From NCBI GenBank assembly GCA_902583585.1, contig CACHWN010000005.1:23248-87247 (forward strand): DNA of 64,000 bases, in the 5' to 3' direction. The number at the start of each line of letters is the position of its first letter. Positions within the stretch are counted from its first letter, which is position 1. This document shows, in pieces, positions 49,826 through 59,536 of this stretch. Under the pieces are notes generated by a model. That model ran no database searches. It was not told the DNA's origin and saw only the letters and a program-made list of their open reading frames with translations. Position numbers and translations under genes: made by a program. The DNA is from an uncultured Pelagibacteraceae bacterium (GTDB lineage Bacteria > Pseudomonadota > Alphaproteobacteria > Pelagibacterales > Pelagibacteraceae).

Positions 49826-50865
49826 TACTTCATTATGGATGAGGCAAAATTCCAGTTACAGTCAAAACTAGGGATGTAAGCCCCGGATAATTTAACGTTT
49901 CCAAAGCTTTTTCCTAAAACCTTACACCAGTTATCAACTTGTTTAGGTTTTTTATCCTGACTTCCAACTTGAGCAGTTATCACGCCACCTTTTTTTAGAA
50001 TTCTTTTTAAACCCTTCATATTTTTTTTTGCTAAATCAATACAATATTGGTCATCGTTTAAATCTACAAAAATTTTATCGTATTTTGAGTCTTCTATTTC
50101 TTTTATACTTTTAAATGCATCTCCCCAGAATGTTTTAATTTTATTGCTTTTTTTAACTTTTGAGCAAACTTTAGGTAAGTGACGATAGCAAACATCTACT
50201 ATCTCAGGATCTAGTTCAAACCAATCGATGTAATTAGAATTATTCTCTAAACAAGCTCTGGCAACACCGCCGTCTCCTCCACCAATTATCGCAACATTAT
50301 TATTTTTTTTACTCAAATCATAACTGGATTTAAAAAAGTTTGAGCTATAAATTTTTTCATCTTTTTCAGCTACTTGAATTTCATGATCAATAAACAATGC
50401 ATGACCAAACTCTTCTAGGTCCATTATTTCAACAAATTGACCAACTTTAGAAGTGAATTTTTCTAAAACATCTTTGACCACATAAAATTTCTTTTGACCT
50501 GGGGTGCTATAAATATCGTCATAAAGACCTATGCTACTTCGATCAAAAGCATTGGTCACAACTCTTTGATGATCGATCTCTTTTCTTAAAATTTTAAGTG
50601 CAACTTTAGGGTTCACTTTTCCACATGTAAAAAAATCGAAGCTTATCACACCTCTTTCAGGGAAGGTGTGAAAGCTAAAATGGCTTTCTGACAATAAAGC
50701 AACTAAAGTAAATCCTTGTGGTTCAAATTTGTGGGAGGCAACATTTAATATTTCTACCTTTGCAGCTTTTGCTATTTTATAAATAACTTTTTCGTAAAAC
50801 TCGGGTGAATAGTCTTTTTTAACACCAAGAAAATCAATGGTAATGTGTTCACCAACTTTAATCAT
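49825..50865 (-). CDS. S-adenosylmethionine decarboxylase - spermidine synthase fusion
   Basis: N-terminal LLSESHFSFHTFPERGVISFDFFTCG (SpeD pyruvoyl site); C-terminal VAIIGGGDGGVARACLENNSNYIDWFELDPEIVDVCYRHLP (SpeE). Confidence 0.92.
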   Translation of the reverse strand: MIKVGEHITIDFLGVKKDYSPEFYEKVIYKIAKAAKVEILNVASHKFEPQGFTLVALLSESHFSFHTFPERGVISFDFFTCGKVNPKVALKILRKEIDHQRVVTNAFDRSSIGLYDDIYSTPGQKKFYVVKDVLEKFTSKVGQFVEIMDLEEFGHALFIDHEIQVAEKDEKIYSSNFFKSSYDLSKKNNNVAIIGGGDGGVARACLENNSNYIDWFELDPEIVDVCYRHLPKVCSKVKKSNKIKTFWGDAFKSIKEIEDSKYDKIFVDLNDDQYCIDLAKKNMKGLKRILKKGGVITAQVGSQDKKPKQVDNWCKVLGKSFGNVKLSGAYIPSFDCNWNFASSIMK

Positions 50866-50870
50866 AAAAA

Positions 50871-51515
50871 TTACCCTTTTTTATAATTTTTAAATTTTCC
50901 TAAGACAATTTTTATTTCTTTTTTTGAAAGAATCTTAGGTATTCCAATTCTTAGGGCATTTATATATTGATGGCAAATATTTTCGATCTCTTGAGCAAGT
51001 TCAAAAGTCTTCTCTAAATTTTCTCCAAAAGCAACCTGACCGTGATTAGCAATCAAACATGCTGTTCTATTTTTTAACGCTTTAATAATATTTCTTGAAA
51101 GACTCTTTGTTCCAAAAGTTGCGTATTTACTGCACTTAATATCTTCCCCGCCTGCTACTGCAACCATGTAGTGAAAAGCTGGAATACTTTTTTGATGAGT
51201 AGAGACAGCTGTAGCACAAGTTGAGTGGGCATGAACTATGGCTTTAGCCTCTTTTTTATTCACATAAATATCTTGATGAAATCTCCACTCTGATGATGGT
51301 TTACCCTTTTTTTTATCATAAACACCTTTAAGAGAGACAAAGACGATGTCTTTTGTTTTTAAAGACGAATACTTTCTCCCCGATGGAGTTATATAAAAAC
51401 CATCAACACCTTTTTCTTTTGCTCTTGCAGAGATATTCCCTGATCTTAAAGCAGATAAATTAGTAATATTTAATTTTTTAGAATATTTTATTACTTCTGA
51501 CTTTAGCTTACTCAT
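50871..51515 (-). CDS. Class II aldolase/adducin family, candidate 5-methylthioribulose-1-phosphate aldolase
   Basis: SGNISARAKEKGVDGFYITPSGRKYSSLKTKDIVFVSLKG; HAHSTCATAVS; ANHGQVAFG; next to mtnA/mtnP-like genes. Confidence 0.82.
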   Translation of the reverse strand: MSKLKSEVIKYSKKLNITNLSALRSGNISARAKEKGVDGFYITPSGRKYSSLKTKDIVFVSLKGVYDKKKGKPSSEWRFHQDIYVNKKEAKAIVHAHSTCATAVSTHQKSIPAFHYMVAVAGGEDIKCSKYATFGTKSLSRNIIKALKNRTACLIANHGQVAFGENLEKTFELAQEIENICHQYINALRIGIPKILSKKEIKIVLGKFKNYKKG

Positions 51516-52441
51516 TAAATTCTGGAAGATATATAATCTAAGATTTTTGGATTATAATATTGAAAACAAGTAGCATGATCCATTCTGTGACCATCTTTAA
51601 CAGGCTCTTTTTCATTGGCATGTTCCTTAAAACATTTTTGACCGTTGATTGTATAGTCTTCTGAAATAATAATTCTTTCTAAACCAGGTATCTCATCAAG
51701 CCAGTCAGACAATAATCCCTCGTAACTATCTTTTGGATGTGTAAATGCAAGTAGAGGTAAATTTTTAGAACTTTTTATTTCCTCAATTTGTGACTGTCTA
51801 ACAAATGAGGGTCCTGGTTTTTTTTTTTTAAAACTTTCTAAAGCTGCTTCAGGGCCAACTTTTGCAGCTTTATATTTTTTTGAAATTTTACCAAAACAAG
51901 CTTGATTGAAAGAAATACCTCCGCCTGCTGCATTAGGATGTTTAGCAAAAAGCATTAATGTCATAAGACCGCCACAGGAATGCCCGGTGACTATTATTTG
52001 TTTTTTTGGAACACCCATATTAACTAATTGCTCTATAAGTTTGATGTTTGCATCTACCCTTTTTTCTAGTTTATGTTTTCCTTTATAAGGTCCTACATAT
52101 TTTTTGTGCCATAGAGGGTATTTTTCTAACATTTGATCACCTTCTAAATGATTAGTGCAAAAATTGTACACCATTATTTCTTTACCTTTTACTTTTTCCC
52201 CAATAAGTGATGCCATATTTCTAACATTACCTATCCAAGTGCATTTATTTGTTTTTTTAGAGTCATTAGAGGACTGCCCGTGATTAAAAATAATAATTAT
52301 TTTATTTTCTGGTTCTGTAATTTCCAATTTATCTACTTTTGTGCTTATTGGTTTTTTTAAGAAGCCGCTTTTCTTTATATCATCGCTTCCAGCAAATGCT
52401 AAAGACGGAAAGATTATTAAAATAAATATAAATTTTTTCAC
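51515..52441 (-). CDS. Exported alpha/beta-hydrolase
   Basis: Signal peptide; VTGHSCGGLMTLM; DGHRMDHATC. Confidence 0.72.
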   Translation of the reverse strand: MKKFIFILIIFPSLAFAGSDDIKKSGFLKKPISTKVDKLEITEPENKIIIIFNHGQSSNDSKKTNKCTWIGNVRNMASLIGEKVKGKEIMVYNFCTNHLEGDQMLEKYPLWHKKYVGPYKGKHKLEKRVDANIKLIEQLVNMGVPKKQIIVTGHSCGGLMTLMLFAKHPNAAGGGISFNQACFGKISKKYKAAKVGPEAALESFKKKKPGPSFVRQSQIEEIKSSKNLPLLAFTHPKDSYEGLLSDWLDEIPGLERIIISEDYTINGQKCFKEHANEKEPVKDGHRMDHATCFQYYNPKILDYISSRI

Positions 52442-53571
52442 TATAATAAATTATCTTTAAAGAAATTTACAAATTGAGGCATATAAGCATCAGCGTTATC
52501 TCCACCTATAGTAACTCCTTTAGAAATACATTTTTCTTTTTTCATAATCTTAAAACCAGATTTCCACGCTTTTCTTGGATTCTTTTGAGCCATTTCATAA
52601 AATGCTTCTACTGAAGGGTAAACTTTATGTTTATTTACCATCCACTCTACCCATGTAGGATTAGTAAATCGACCTTCGTTATCAACGTAAAAATCAGGAC
52701 ACTCATGAACGGTCATTGCCATTTTTTCTCTCCAAGGTTTTTTACCTGCATGCCATGCATGGTACCAACCTTCTTTAATATCAATTTTTACTTTTCCTGG
52801 CGGAGCTTTTATTCTTTCTGCGTGCTCTTTGCAAAACTTCGCTAAAGTATAATCATCTGCGCCACCATGCACTACAAGCATAGTTGTGTTAGATGTTAAC
52901 TCTGGTTCAGCAAAAAACCCTGCCATCCTACATTCTGCTGCTTCTGGAAGAATTGCATCAAAACCTTTTGTGCCTCCAAGGAACTTAGAAGTTAGTTTTA
53001 CATCTGCTAAGAAAAAAGAATTAGTTCCACCTCTTGAATGACCAGTTGTTCCAAATTTTCCATTAGATCTTGGATGAGATTGTAAAAGTTTTAAAGCCAT
53101 AAGTGCATCGATTGCACCATTTATAAGAGGAACTCTTGATTGATCCCTCCAAGTTTCTCTAGCGCCTCTTGGGCAAAAATTATCGATATACATAACACCT
53201 ATGCCCTCTTTCAGAAGATTTTGTGAAGCATGATATACAAAATCGTCCCAAACATAATCTCCGGGTCCTCCGCTACTGTGAGTATAAATTACTATAGGAA
53301 CTTTGCCTGTTCCTTCTGGCAATCGAAGATAACCAGTAATTTCAATAGGATTATTCAAATGACCATCTATCAAAACTGTTCTTTGGTCAAATCCAGTGTA
53401 TGAATTAAATTTGATAATTTCTCCCCCATCATAACCTTTTAATTTTGAGATGCCTTTAAGCATTGATAATTTCTTTCTACAATTCTCTTTGGAATTAAAT
53501 TGTGGAGATGAATGAGCTAAGAGGCTAGTTGAAAATAAAACTGCGAATAAAATTAATAATATTTTTTTCAT
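52441..53571 (-). CDS. Exported dienelactone-hydrolase-like protein
   Basis: Signal peptide; GTTGHSRGGTNSFF; VVHGGADDYT; GWYHAWHAG. Confidence 0.78.
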   Translation of the reverse strand: MKKILLILFAVLFSTSLLAHSSPQFNSKENCRKKLSMLKGISKLKGYDGGEIIKFNSYTGFDQRTVLIDGHLNNPIEITGYLRLPEGTGKVPIVIYTHSSGGPGDYVWDDFVYHASQNLLKEGIGVMYIDNFCPRGARETWRDQSRVPLINGAIDALMALKLLQSHPRSNGKFGTTGHSRGGTNSFFLADVKLTSKFLGGTKGFDAILPEAAECRMAGFFAEPELTSNTTMLVVHGGADDYTLAKFCKEHAERIKAPPGKVKIDIKEGWYHAWHAGKKPWREKMAMTVHECPDFYVDNEGRFTNPTWVEWMVNKHKVYPSVEAFYEMAQKNPRKAWKSGFKIMKKEKCISKGVTIGGDNADAYMPQFVNFFKDNLL

Positions 53572-54638
53572 TTAAATAATCCTTTCAATCCTTTTTCTGA
53601 TGCTTCACAAATGCCTTTTTCTGTAATTAATCCTGTTACTAGTTTAGCAGGTGTAACATCAAAGGCTAGGTTTAAAGACTTACTTTTTTGTGGGTAAATT
53701 CTTACTTTTTTTATTTCATTATTTTCATCTACTCCCTCAACATGTGATAGTTCTTCTGAATTTCTTTCTTCGATAGGAATTTGTTTATGATCTTTAATGC
53801 TCCAATCTATTGTTGAGCTTGGTAAGGCAACATAAAAAGGAACATTATTATCTTTAGCAGATAAAGCTTTTAAATATGTTCCTATTTTATTACAAACGTC
53901 ACCGTTTGATAAAGTTCTATCGGTTCCAACGATACACATATCTACTTCTCCTCTTTGCATTAATATACCGCCAGCGTTATCTGTGATTACGGTGTTTGAT
54001 ATTCCTTCTTCGTTTAATTCAAAAGAGGTTAAGTTAGCTCCTTGGTTTCGTGGTCTTGTCTCATCAACCCAAACATGTACTTTAATCCCTTTTTGATGTG
54101 CGTGATATATTGGTGAAGTAGCCGTACCCCAGTCAATAGTAGCTAACCATCCCGCATTACAATGGGTTAAAATATTTACTGTATCTTTTTTTTTATTAGC
54201 AATGTCTTCAATTATTTTAAGACCATTCAAGCCGATATTTTTACAAAATTTTTCATCCTCTTCTGTGATTGCCTTTGCTTCGTCTAGAGCTATTTTCAAG
54301 ATATCTTTATCGTTTGCTCCATATAATTTTTTCATCATTCTGTCTACTGCCCACTTAAGATTAATTGCAGTGGGTCTTGATGCAATTAATTCTTCGCTGG
54401 ACTTTTTTAAAAAAGATAAATCATTTTTTTCAATTATGGATAAAACTAAACCATAGGCAGCAGTAGCGCCAATTAATGGAGCGCCTCTTACCTCCATTGT
54501 TTTAATGGCATTTATTGCATCATATATATTTTTTAAGTCTTTAATAACAAAATGATGAGGAAGTTTTGTTTGATCAATGATTTTTACTAAATTATTTTCA
54601 AACCATATCGTTTTGTATGATTTCCCCTCAATTTTCAT
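53568..54638 (-). CDS. mtnA: S-methyl-5-thioribose-1-phosphate isomerase
   Basis: MEVRGAPLIGATAAYGL...ILTHCNAGWLATIDWGTATSPIYHAH...DETRPRNQGANLTSFEL...VGTDRTLSNGDVCNKIGTY. Confidence 0.95.
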   Translation of the reverse strand: MKIEGKSYKTIWFENNLVKIIDQTKLPHHFVIKDLKNIYDAINAIKTMEVRGAPLIGATAAYGLVLSIIEKNDLSFLKKSSEELIASRPTAINLKWAVDRMMKKLYGANDKDILKIALDEAKAITEEDEKFCKNIGLNGLKIIEDIANKKKDTVNILTHCNAGWLATIDWGTATSPIYHAHQKGIKVHVWVDETRPRNQGANLTSFELNEEGISNTVITDNAGGILMQRGEVDMCIVGTDRTLSNGDVCNKIGTYLKALSAKDNNVPFYVALPSSTIDWSIKDHKQIPIEERNSEELSHVEGVDENNEIKKVRIYPQKSKSLNLAFDVTPAKLVTGLITEKGICEASEKGLKGLFK

Positions 54639-55081
54639 TTTCTTTTTTCCATTTTTTTTAATCTTTTTCTTAAACTTGGTGATAACGAATTAAACCATTT
54701 TTTTTCCTGTCCTGATTTAGGTAAAACTTTCCCATATTCAATCATTTGATCTGGTAATAGATCTTCTAAGTAAACCCAAATAAAATCGCTGCGTAACTTT
54801 GTGTTTTTAATCAAAATTTTTTTTAAACCTAAAATTAAATGTTTTTTAACTTTAGATGTTCGTCCAGCTCTTATTTGTCCGTTTAAAAAAACTTCTTTAG
54901 TTTTTACTAATTTTCCGCCCATAAAATGAGCGTTTTTTTGATTTTTTTGAAATATTACTTGAGCAAAAAAGGTATTTGCACCAGTAAATTTACTATGAGT
55001 TTTTGTTATATCGTTAGCAATAGAATTTTTTTGTTTTTGTGAAAGATTAATATTTGAATATTTTAATGTGTATGTTGGCAT
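54635..55081 (-). CDS. Tautomerase-superfamily protein (N-terminal Met-Pro)
   Basis: MPTYTLKYSNINLSQKQKNSIANDITKTHSKFTGANTFFAQVIF; catalytic Pro1 preserved. Confidence 0.72.
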   Translation of the reverse strand: MPTYTLKYSNINLSQKQKNSIANDITKTHSKFTGANTFFAQVIFQKNQKNAHFMGGKLVKTKEVFLNGQIRAGRTSKVKKHLILGLKKILIKNTKLRSDFIWVYLEDLLPDQMIEYGKVLPKSGQEKKWFNSLSPSLRKRLKKMEKRK

Positions 55082-55086
55082 GCGAA

Positions 55087-55962
55087 TTATTTTTTATTTA
55101 AAACTCTACCAGCAATATTTTTTAATTTTTTAATAGTTTTTTTTGTTCTTAACTTTGGATCAGTAATTATAGCGACATCTAAACAGTCGTTTGCAGGATC
55201 TTTTTCTACTGAATGATTTTTAAATGTTTTAATTATTTCTTTAATCATATTTTGTGCATTTTCAGCATTTTTCATTAAGGTTTGAACAACCATGTTAACA
55301 TCAACTTCTTCATGATCAGGATGCCAACAATCATAATCTGTTACCATTGCAACGGTGCAATATCTAATTTCTGCCTCTCTTGCTAATTTTGCTTCGGGCA
55401 TATTGGTCATTCCTATGACATCTGCTCCCCAAGATCTATATAGATTTGACTCTGCTAAAGTAGAAAATTGTGGTCCTTCCATAACAACATAAGTTCCTCC
55501 AACTTGATGTTTTATATTTAATTTTTTTAATGCAGCTTCACAAGAATTTGATAAGCCCGGGCTTATAGGTTTTGCCATTGACACATGAGCAACTATTTCT
55601 TCATCAAAGAAAGTTTTAACTCTTGAAAAAGTTCTATCAATAAATTGATCAATAATTACAAACTTTCCTGGTTCTAAATTTTCTTTTAAAGAACCAACAG
55701 CCGAAACAGAAATAATATCTGTAACACCCAATTGTTTCATTGCATCGATATTTGCTCTAAAATTTATGTTTGTAGGGCTAATTTTATGACCCCTTGCATG
55801 CCTGGGAATAAAACAAATTTCCTCTTTATCATATTTTGCAATTAATATTTCATCTGAGGGTTTTCCCCATGGTGTATTTATTTTTCTCCAAATAGTTTTT
55901 TCAAAACCTTCCATTTTGTAAAGACCACTGCCACCAATTATCCCAAGTTTTCTTTTTTTCAT
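55087..55962 (-). CDS. mtnP: S-methyl-5'-thioadenosine phosphorylase
   Basis: LGIIGGSGLYKMEGF; FIPRHARGHKISPTNINFRANIDAMKQLGV; GTYVVMEGPQFSTLAESNLYRSWGADVIGMTNMPEAKLAREAEI. Confidence 0.96.
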   Translation of the reverse strand: MKKRKLGIIGGSGLYKMEGFEKTIWRKINTPWGKPSDEILIAKYDKEEICFIPRHARGHKISPTNINFRANIDAMKQLGVTDIISVSAVGSLKENLEPGKFVIIDQFIDRTFSRVKTFFDEEIVAHVSMAKPISPGLSNSCEAALKKLNIKHQVGGTYVVMEGPQFSTLAESNLYRSWGADVIGMTNMPEAKLAREAEIRYCTVAMVTDYDCWHPDHEEVDVNMVVQTLMKNAENAQNMIKEIIKTFKNHSVEKDPANDCLDVAIITDPKLRTKKTIKKLKNIAGRVLNKK

Positions 55963-56005
55963 TATTTAATTATTAAAGCTTTTTTGTTAGAACTTGAAGC
56001 TAAAT

Positions 56006-56533
56006 ATGGATTTAAAAAAACATATAAGGTCAATTGCTGATTACCCAAAAAAAGGTATCTTATTTAGAGATATAACTACTTTAATTAAAAACGCAGAAGC
56101 TTTCAAATATGCAAATGATAGAATTATCGAAATATCGAAAAAAATTAAATTTGATAAAGTAGCGGCCATCGAGTCAAGAGGATTTGTATTCGCCTCAACT
56201 GTCTCATATCAACTTAAAAAACCTTTTATTCTCTTAAGAAAAAAAAATAAATTACCAGCAGAAACTCATTCTGTTGATTTTGAACTTGAATACGGAAAAG
56301 CTACAATCGAAGTACATAAAGACTCGATTGAAAAAGATGAAAAAATTTTAATTATTGATGATCTTATTGCAACTGGAGGAACAGCAGAAGCAGCTGCTAA
56401 ACTTGTAGAAATTTCTGGTGGTAAAGTTGCAGGTTTTATATTTGTTATAAATCTTTTTGATTTACCTGGTAGTAAACTTTTAAAAGATAAAGGTTATAAA
56501 ACAGAAAGTCTTATCGAATTTCCAGGACATTAA
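56006..56533 (+). CDS. apt: Adenine phosphoribosyltransferase
   Basis: IRSIADYPKKGILFRDITTLI; AIESRGFVFAS; LIIDDLIATGGTAEAA. Confidence 0.95.
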   Translation: MDLKKHIRSIADYPKKGILFRDITTLIKNAEAFKYANDRIIEISKKIKFDKVAAIESRGFVFASTVSYQLKKPFILLRKKNKLPAETHSVDFELEYGKATIEVHKDSIEKDEKILIIDDLIATGGTAEAAAKLVEISGGKVAGFIFVINLFDLPGSKLLKDKGYKTESLIEFPGH

Positions 56534-57546
56534 ACTTCTTTATTTTTCCAAGTTGTAGGGGTCAATTCATTATTAATTTCTATATTAATATTATAATCAA
56601 ATGGCCGAATACCTCTATTTTTAATATATTCAAACGTTTTTTGAATTCCCTCTCTCAAGTTTACTTTAGTTTTGTAATTCAATAATTCCCTAGCTTTGTC
56701 AGCTGAACATGTGGCATGTTTTACTTCTTGTGGTCTATCTTTTTTATAAATTGGCTTTAAATTTACGCCAGTTATATTAGAACAAATTTCTGAAATCTTA
56801 TTTATCGTAACAAACTCTTCGTCAGGTCCAATATTTATAATTTCTTTATTTAAGTTTTTTTGATCGAGCATTGGGATCAAACAACTTAAACAATCATCAA
56901 TATAAGAAAAACATCTTGTTTGTTCTCCATCTCCATAAATTATTGGTGCTTTACCTTGTAGCATTCTATTAATCATAATTGAAACCACATTACGAAATGG
57001 ATCATCATACTTTTGTCTAGGGCCTATTATATTATGAGGAATAGCAATTACCCACTCAATACCATTCAGTTCACAAAGGTTTTTTAAAACTTCCTCTGCA
57101 GCTACTTTTGAAATTGCATATGGGTCAACAGGTTTTGGCTTCATTGACTCTGTGAATGGGGTAACTTGATCTCCATACCTTGCCATCGATGAGCAAAAAA
57201 TTATTCTCTTTACTTTTTCATTCACTGCTGCCGAAAAAATTGAAACTGAAGCTAAATAATTATTTTTAGTGATTTCAAACGGAGAAAATACTGATAAGCC
57301 TTCATGAGCTGTTGCAGCACAGTGATAAACAACATCTATGTCTTTCATAATTGATTTAACTTGTTCAAAGTTACAGCAATCGCCTTTATGAAATTCTATA
57401 TTATTTGGAATATTGTCTTCATACCCGCCAAGCATATTGTCTATTCCAACTACCTTGTGCCCTATGGAAACTAGTCTTTCGCTCAAATGAGAACCAAGAA
57501 ATCCTGCGACACCTGTTACTAAAATTTTTTTGGAATTTGTTGACAT
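56530..57546 (-). CDS. NAD-dependent epimerase/dehydratase (UDP-glucose 4-epimerase-like)
   Basis: VTGVAGFLGSHLSERLV; YAISKVAAEEV. Confidence 0.88.
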   Translation of the reverse strand: MSTNSKKILVTGVAGFLGSHLSERLVSIGHKVVGIDNMLGGYEDNIPNNIEFHKGDCCNFEQVKSIMKDIDVVYHCAATAHEGLSVFSPFEITKNNYLASVSIFSAAVNEKVKRIIFCSSMARYGDQVTPFTESMKPKPVDPYAISKVAAEEVLKNLCELNGIEWVIAIPHNIIGPRQKYDDPFRNVVSIMINRMLQGKAPIIYGDGEQTRCFSYIDDCLSCLIPMLDQKNLNKEIINIGPDEEFVTINKISEICSNITGVNLKPIYKKDRPQEVKHATCSADKARELLNYKTKVNLREGIQKTFEYIKNRGIRPFDYNINIEINNELTPTTWKNKEV

Positions 57547-57576
57547 AAAAGTTTTATATATAAAATTAAGAATTTA

Positions 57577-58428
57577 TCAATTAGATAAAATTTTTGGTCT
57601 ATACCAAGATTTTCTTCCCAATATGGAGTTTATCAAACCTGAAAATCTTTGAAAGTAAATTTTCCTTTTTTTATTTTTAAATATAATTGAAAAAAAAATT
57701 AAATTAATTAGTGATGAAAGAAATTTTCCACTTATTTTTACAAGAGAATAAAAGTAACCATAATGTTTTCTATTATAATAAAATGTGGACCACATCCAAT
57801 GCCAATTTCTTGAAAGTTCCATCTCAAAATTAATCGAGGAGTCGTGGGAACGACCGCCTAGATGATGAATTATTATATTTTTATCTAAATAAATTTTTTT
57901 GTTTTCTTTCCTCAATCTTTTGCATAAATCAATCTCCTCTAAATAAATAAAAAAATTTTCATCAAAAAAACCAATCTCTTTAAATTGTTTCATATTTAAA
58001 AACATTGCAAAACCTTTTAATTCATTAACTTCAAAAAAATCTTCTTTTTCTGAACTAATGTCGTTCTCATTTAATTCATCTTGTTTCGCAGGGCCTATAA
58101 TAGAAAAATCTTTAATTTTGCTAGCGGTAATAAAAAAGTTTCTTAATGTATTTTTTTCAAGTTTTGCATCAGGGTTCAAAATTAAAGCGTATTTACTATT
58201 TACTGTAGATAAGCCTAAATTGTTCCCTTTTGCGTAACCTAAATTATCTCCAGCTAAAATACATTCAACATTTGAGTATTTTTCTTCAATTTTATTTTTG
58301 AATTCACTATTTTTAGAATTTTCAACTACCACTACTTTGTATGTATTGGGGATGGAGTCTAAACAGTTATATATTTTTTCTTCGCTTTTGAAAGTATTGA
58401 TAATAATTGTAATTTTTTCATCACCCAT
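57577..58428 (-). CDS. Glycosyltransferase family 2
   Basis: VVVENSKNSEF...LAGDNLGYAKGNNLGL...ALILNPDAKLEKNTL...FFIYLEEIDLCKRLRK. Confidence 0.9.
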   Translation of the reverse strand: MGDEKITIIINTFKSEEKIYNCLDSIPNTYKVVVVENSKNSEFKNKIEEKYSNVECILAGDNLGYAKGNNLGLSTVNSKYALILNPDAKLEKNTLRNFFITASKIKDFSIIGPAKQDELNENDISSEKEDFFEVNELKGFAMFLNMKQFKEIGFFDENFFIYLEEIDLCKRLRKENKKIYLDKNIIIHHLGGRSHDSSINFEMELSRNWHWMWSTFYYNRKHYGYFYSLVKISGKFLSSLINLIFFSIIFKNKKRKIYFQRFSGLINSILGRKSWYRPKILSN

Positions 58429-58510
58429 TTTAATTTAAAATTATTGATTTAAGCAAATAACTATCTTATTACATTATATATTAAAAAATGTCTTTCATAT
58501 CAAAATTTTA

Positions 58511-59536
58511 ATGAAAAAATTAATTGTTACTGGCGGAAATGGCTTTATAGGAAGTAACTTGGTAAATTTTCTTTTAAAAAAAAAATATTTTGTAATTAAT
58601 ATAGACAAGAATAAATATTCAAAAGGTTCGTATTTACTTAAAAATATAGATAATAAGAATTACAAATTTTTAAATTTAGACATTAATAATAAAAAAATAT
58701 TCAATATTTTTCAAAAGTATAAACCCGATGCAATATTTAATTTAGCTGCAGAAACGCACGTTGATAGATCAATAGACTCACCGAAGGAATTCATTTATTC
58801 AAATATTTTAGGAACTTTTAATATTTTGGAACAAATAAGGAAATACGAAAAAAAATTTAAAAGAAAATTAAAGCTGATACATATTTCAACTGATGAAGTT
58901 TATGGAGATTTGAATAAAGGTGAACGATCTACTGAAAATAGTGCTTATAAACCAAGTTCACCATACTCAGCAAGCAAAGCAAGTTCTGACCATTTAATAA
59001 AATCTTACTCCAGAACTTACAAATTACACGTAATGATTTCAAATTGTTGTAACAACTATGGACCTGCTCAATTTCCAGAAAAATTTATTCCTACATTAAT
59101 TTTTAATATTCTGAATAACAAACCCCTACCTATTTATGGTAGAGGCAAAAATTCTAGAGAGTGGATACATGTAGACGATCACTGTAATGGTTTGTTCAAA
59201 ATCTATAAAAGTGGAAAAATAGGTGAAAGTTACAACATTGGATCTGGAAATAATATAAATAATCTTAATTTAACCAAATTCTTACTAAAGATTATCAAAA
59301 GTAAAAAAATTTACATTGGAAAAAAAGTAAAAATAAAATTTGTTAAAGATAGGCCGGGTCATGACTTTAGATATGCTCTTAATAGTAATAAAATACAAAA
59401 AAATCTCAAGTGGTATCCAAATATGAAATTTTCTTTCGGTTTGGAGAAAACTATAGATTGGTATTTAAATAATTATAAATTTTTTAGTTATTTTTCGAAA
59501 AAAAAATTTTTTAAAAGATTGGGCTTAAGTTTATGA
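58511..59536 (+). CDS. rmlB: dTDP-glucose 4,6-dehydratase
   Basis: VTGGNGFIGSNLVNFLL; AAETHVDRSIDSPKEFI; STDEVYGDL; SNCCNNYGPAQFPEKFIP. Confidence 0.93.
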   Translation: MKKLIVTGGNGFIGSNLVNFLLKKKYFVINIDKNKYSKGSYLLKNIDNKNYKFLNLDINNKKIFNIFQKYKPDAIFNLAAETHVDRSIDSPKEFIYSNILGTFNILEQIRKYEKKFKRKLKLIHISTDEVYGDLNKGERSTENSAYKPSSPYSASKASSDHLIKSYSRTYKLHVMISNCCNNYGPAQFPEKFIPTLIFNILNNKPLPIYGRGKNSREWIHVDDHCNGLFKIYKSGKIGESYNIGSGNNINNLNLTKFLLKIIKSKKIYIGKKVKIKFVKDRPGHDFRYALNSNKIQKNLKWYPNMKFSFGLEKTIDWYLNNYKFFSYFSKKKFFKRLGLSL

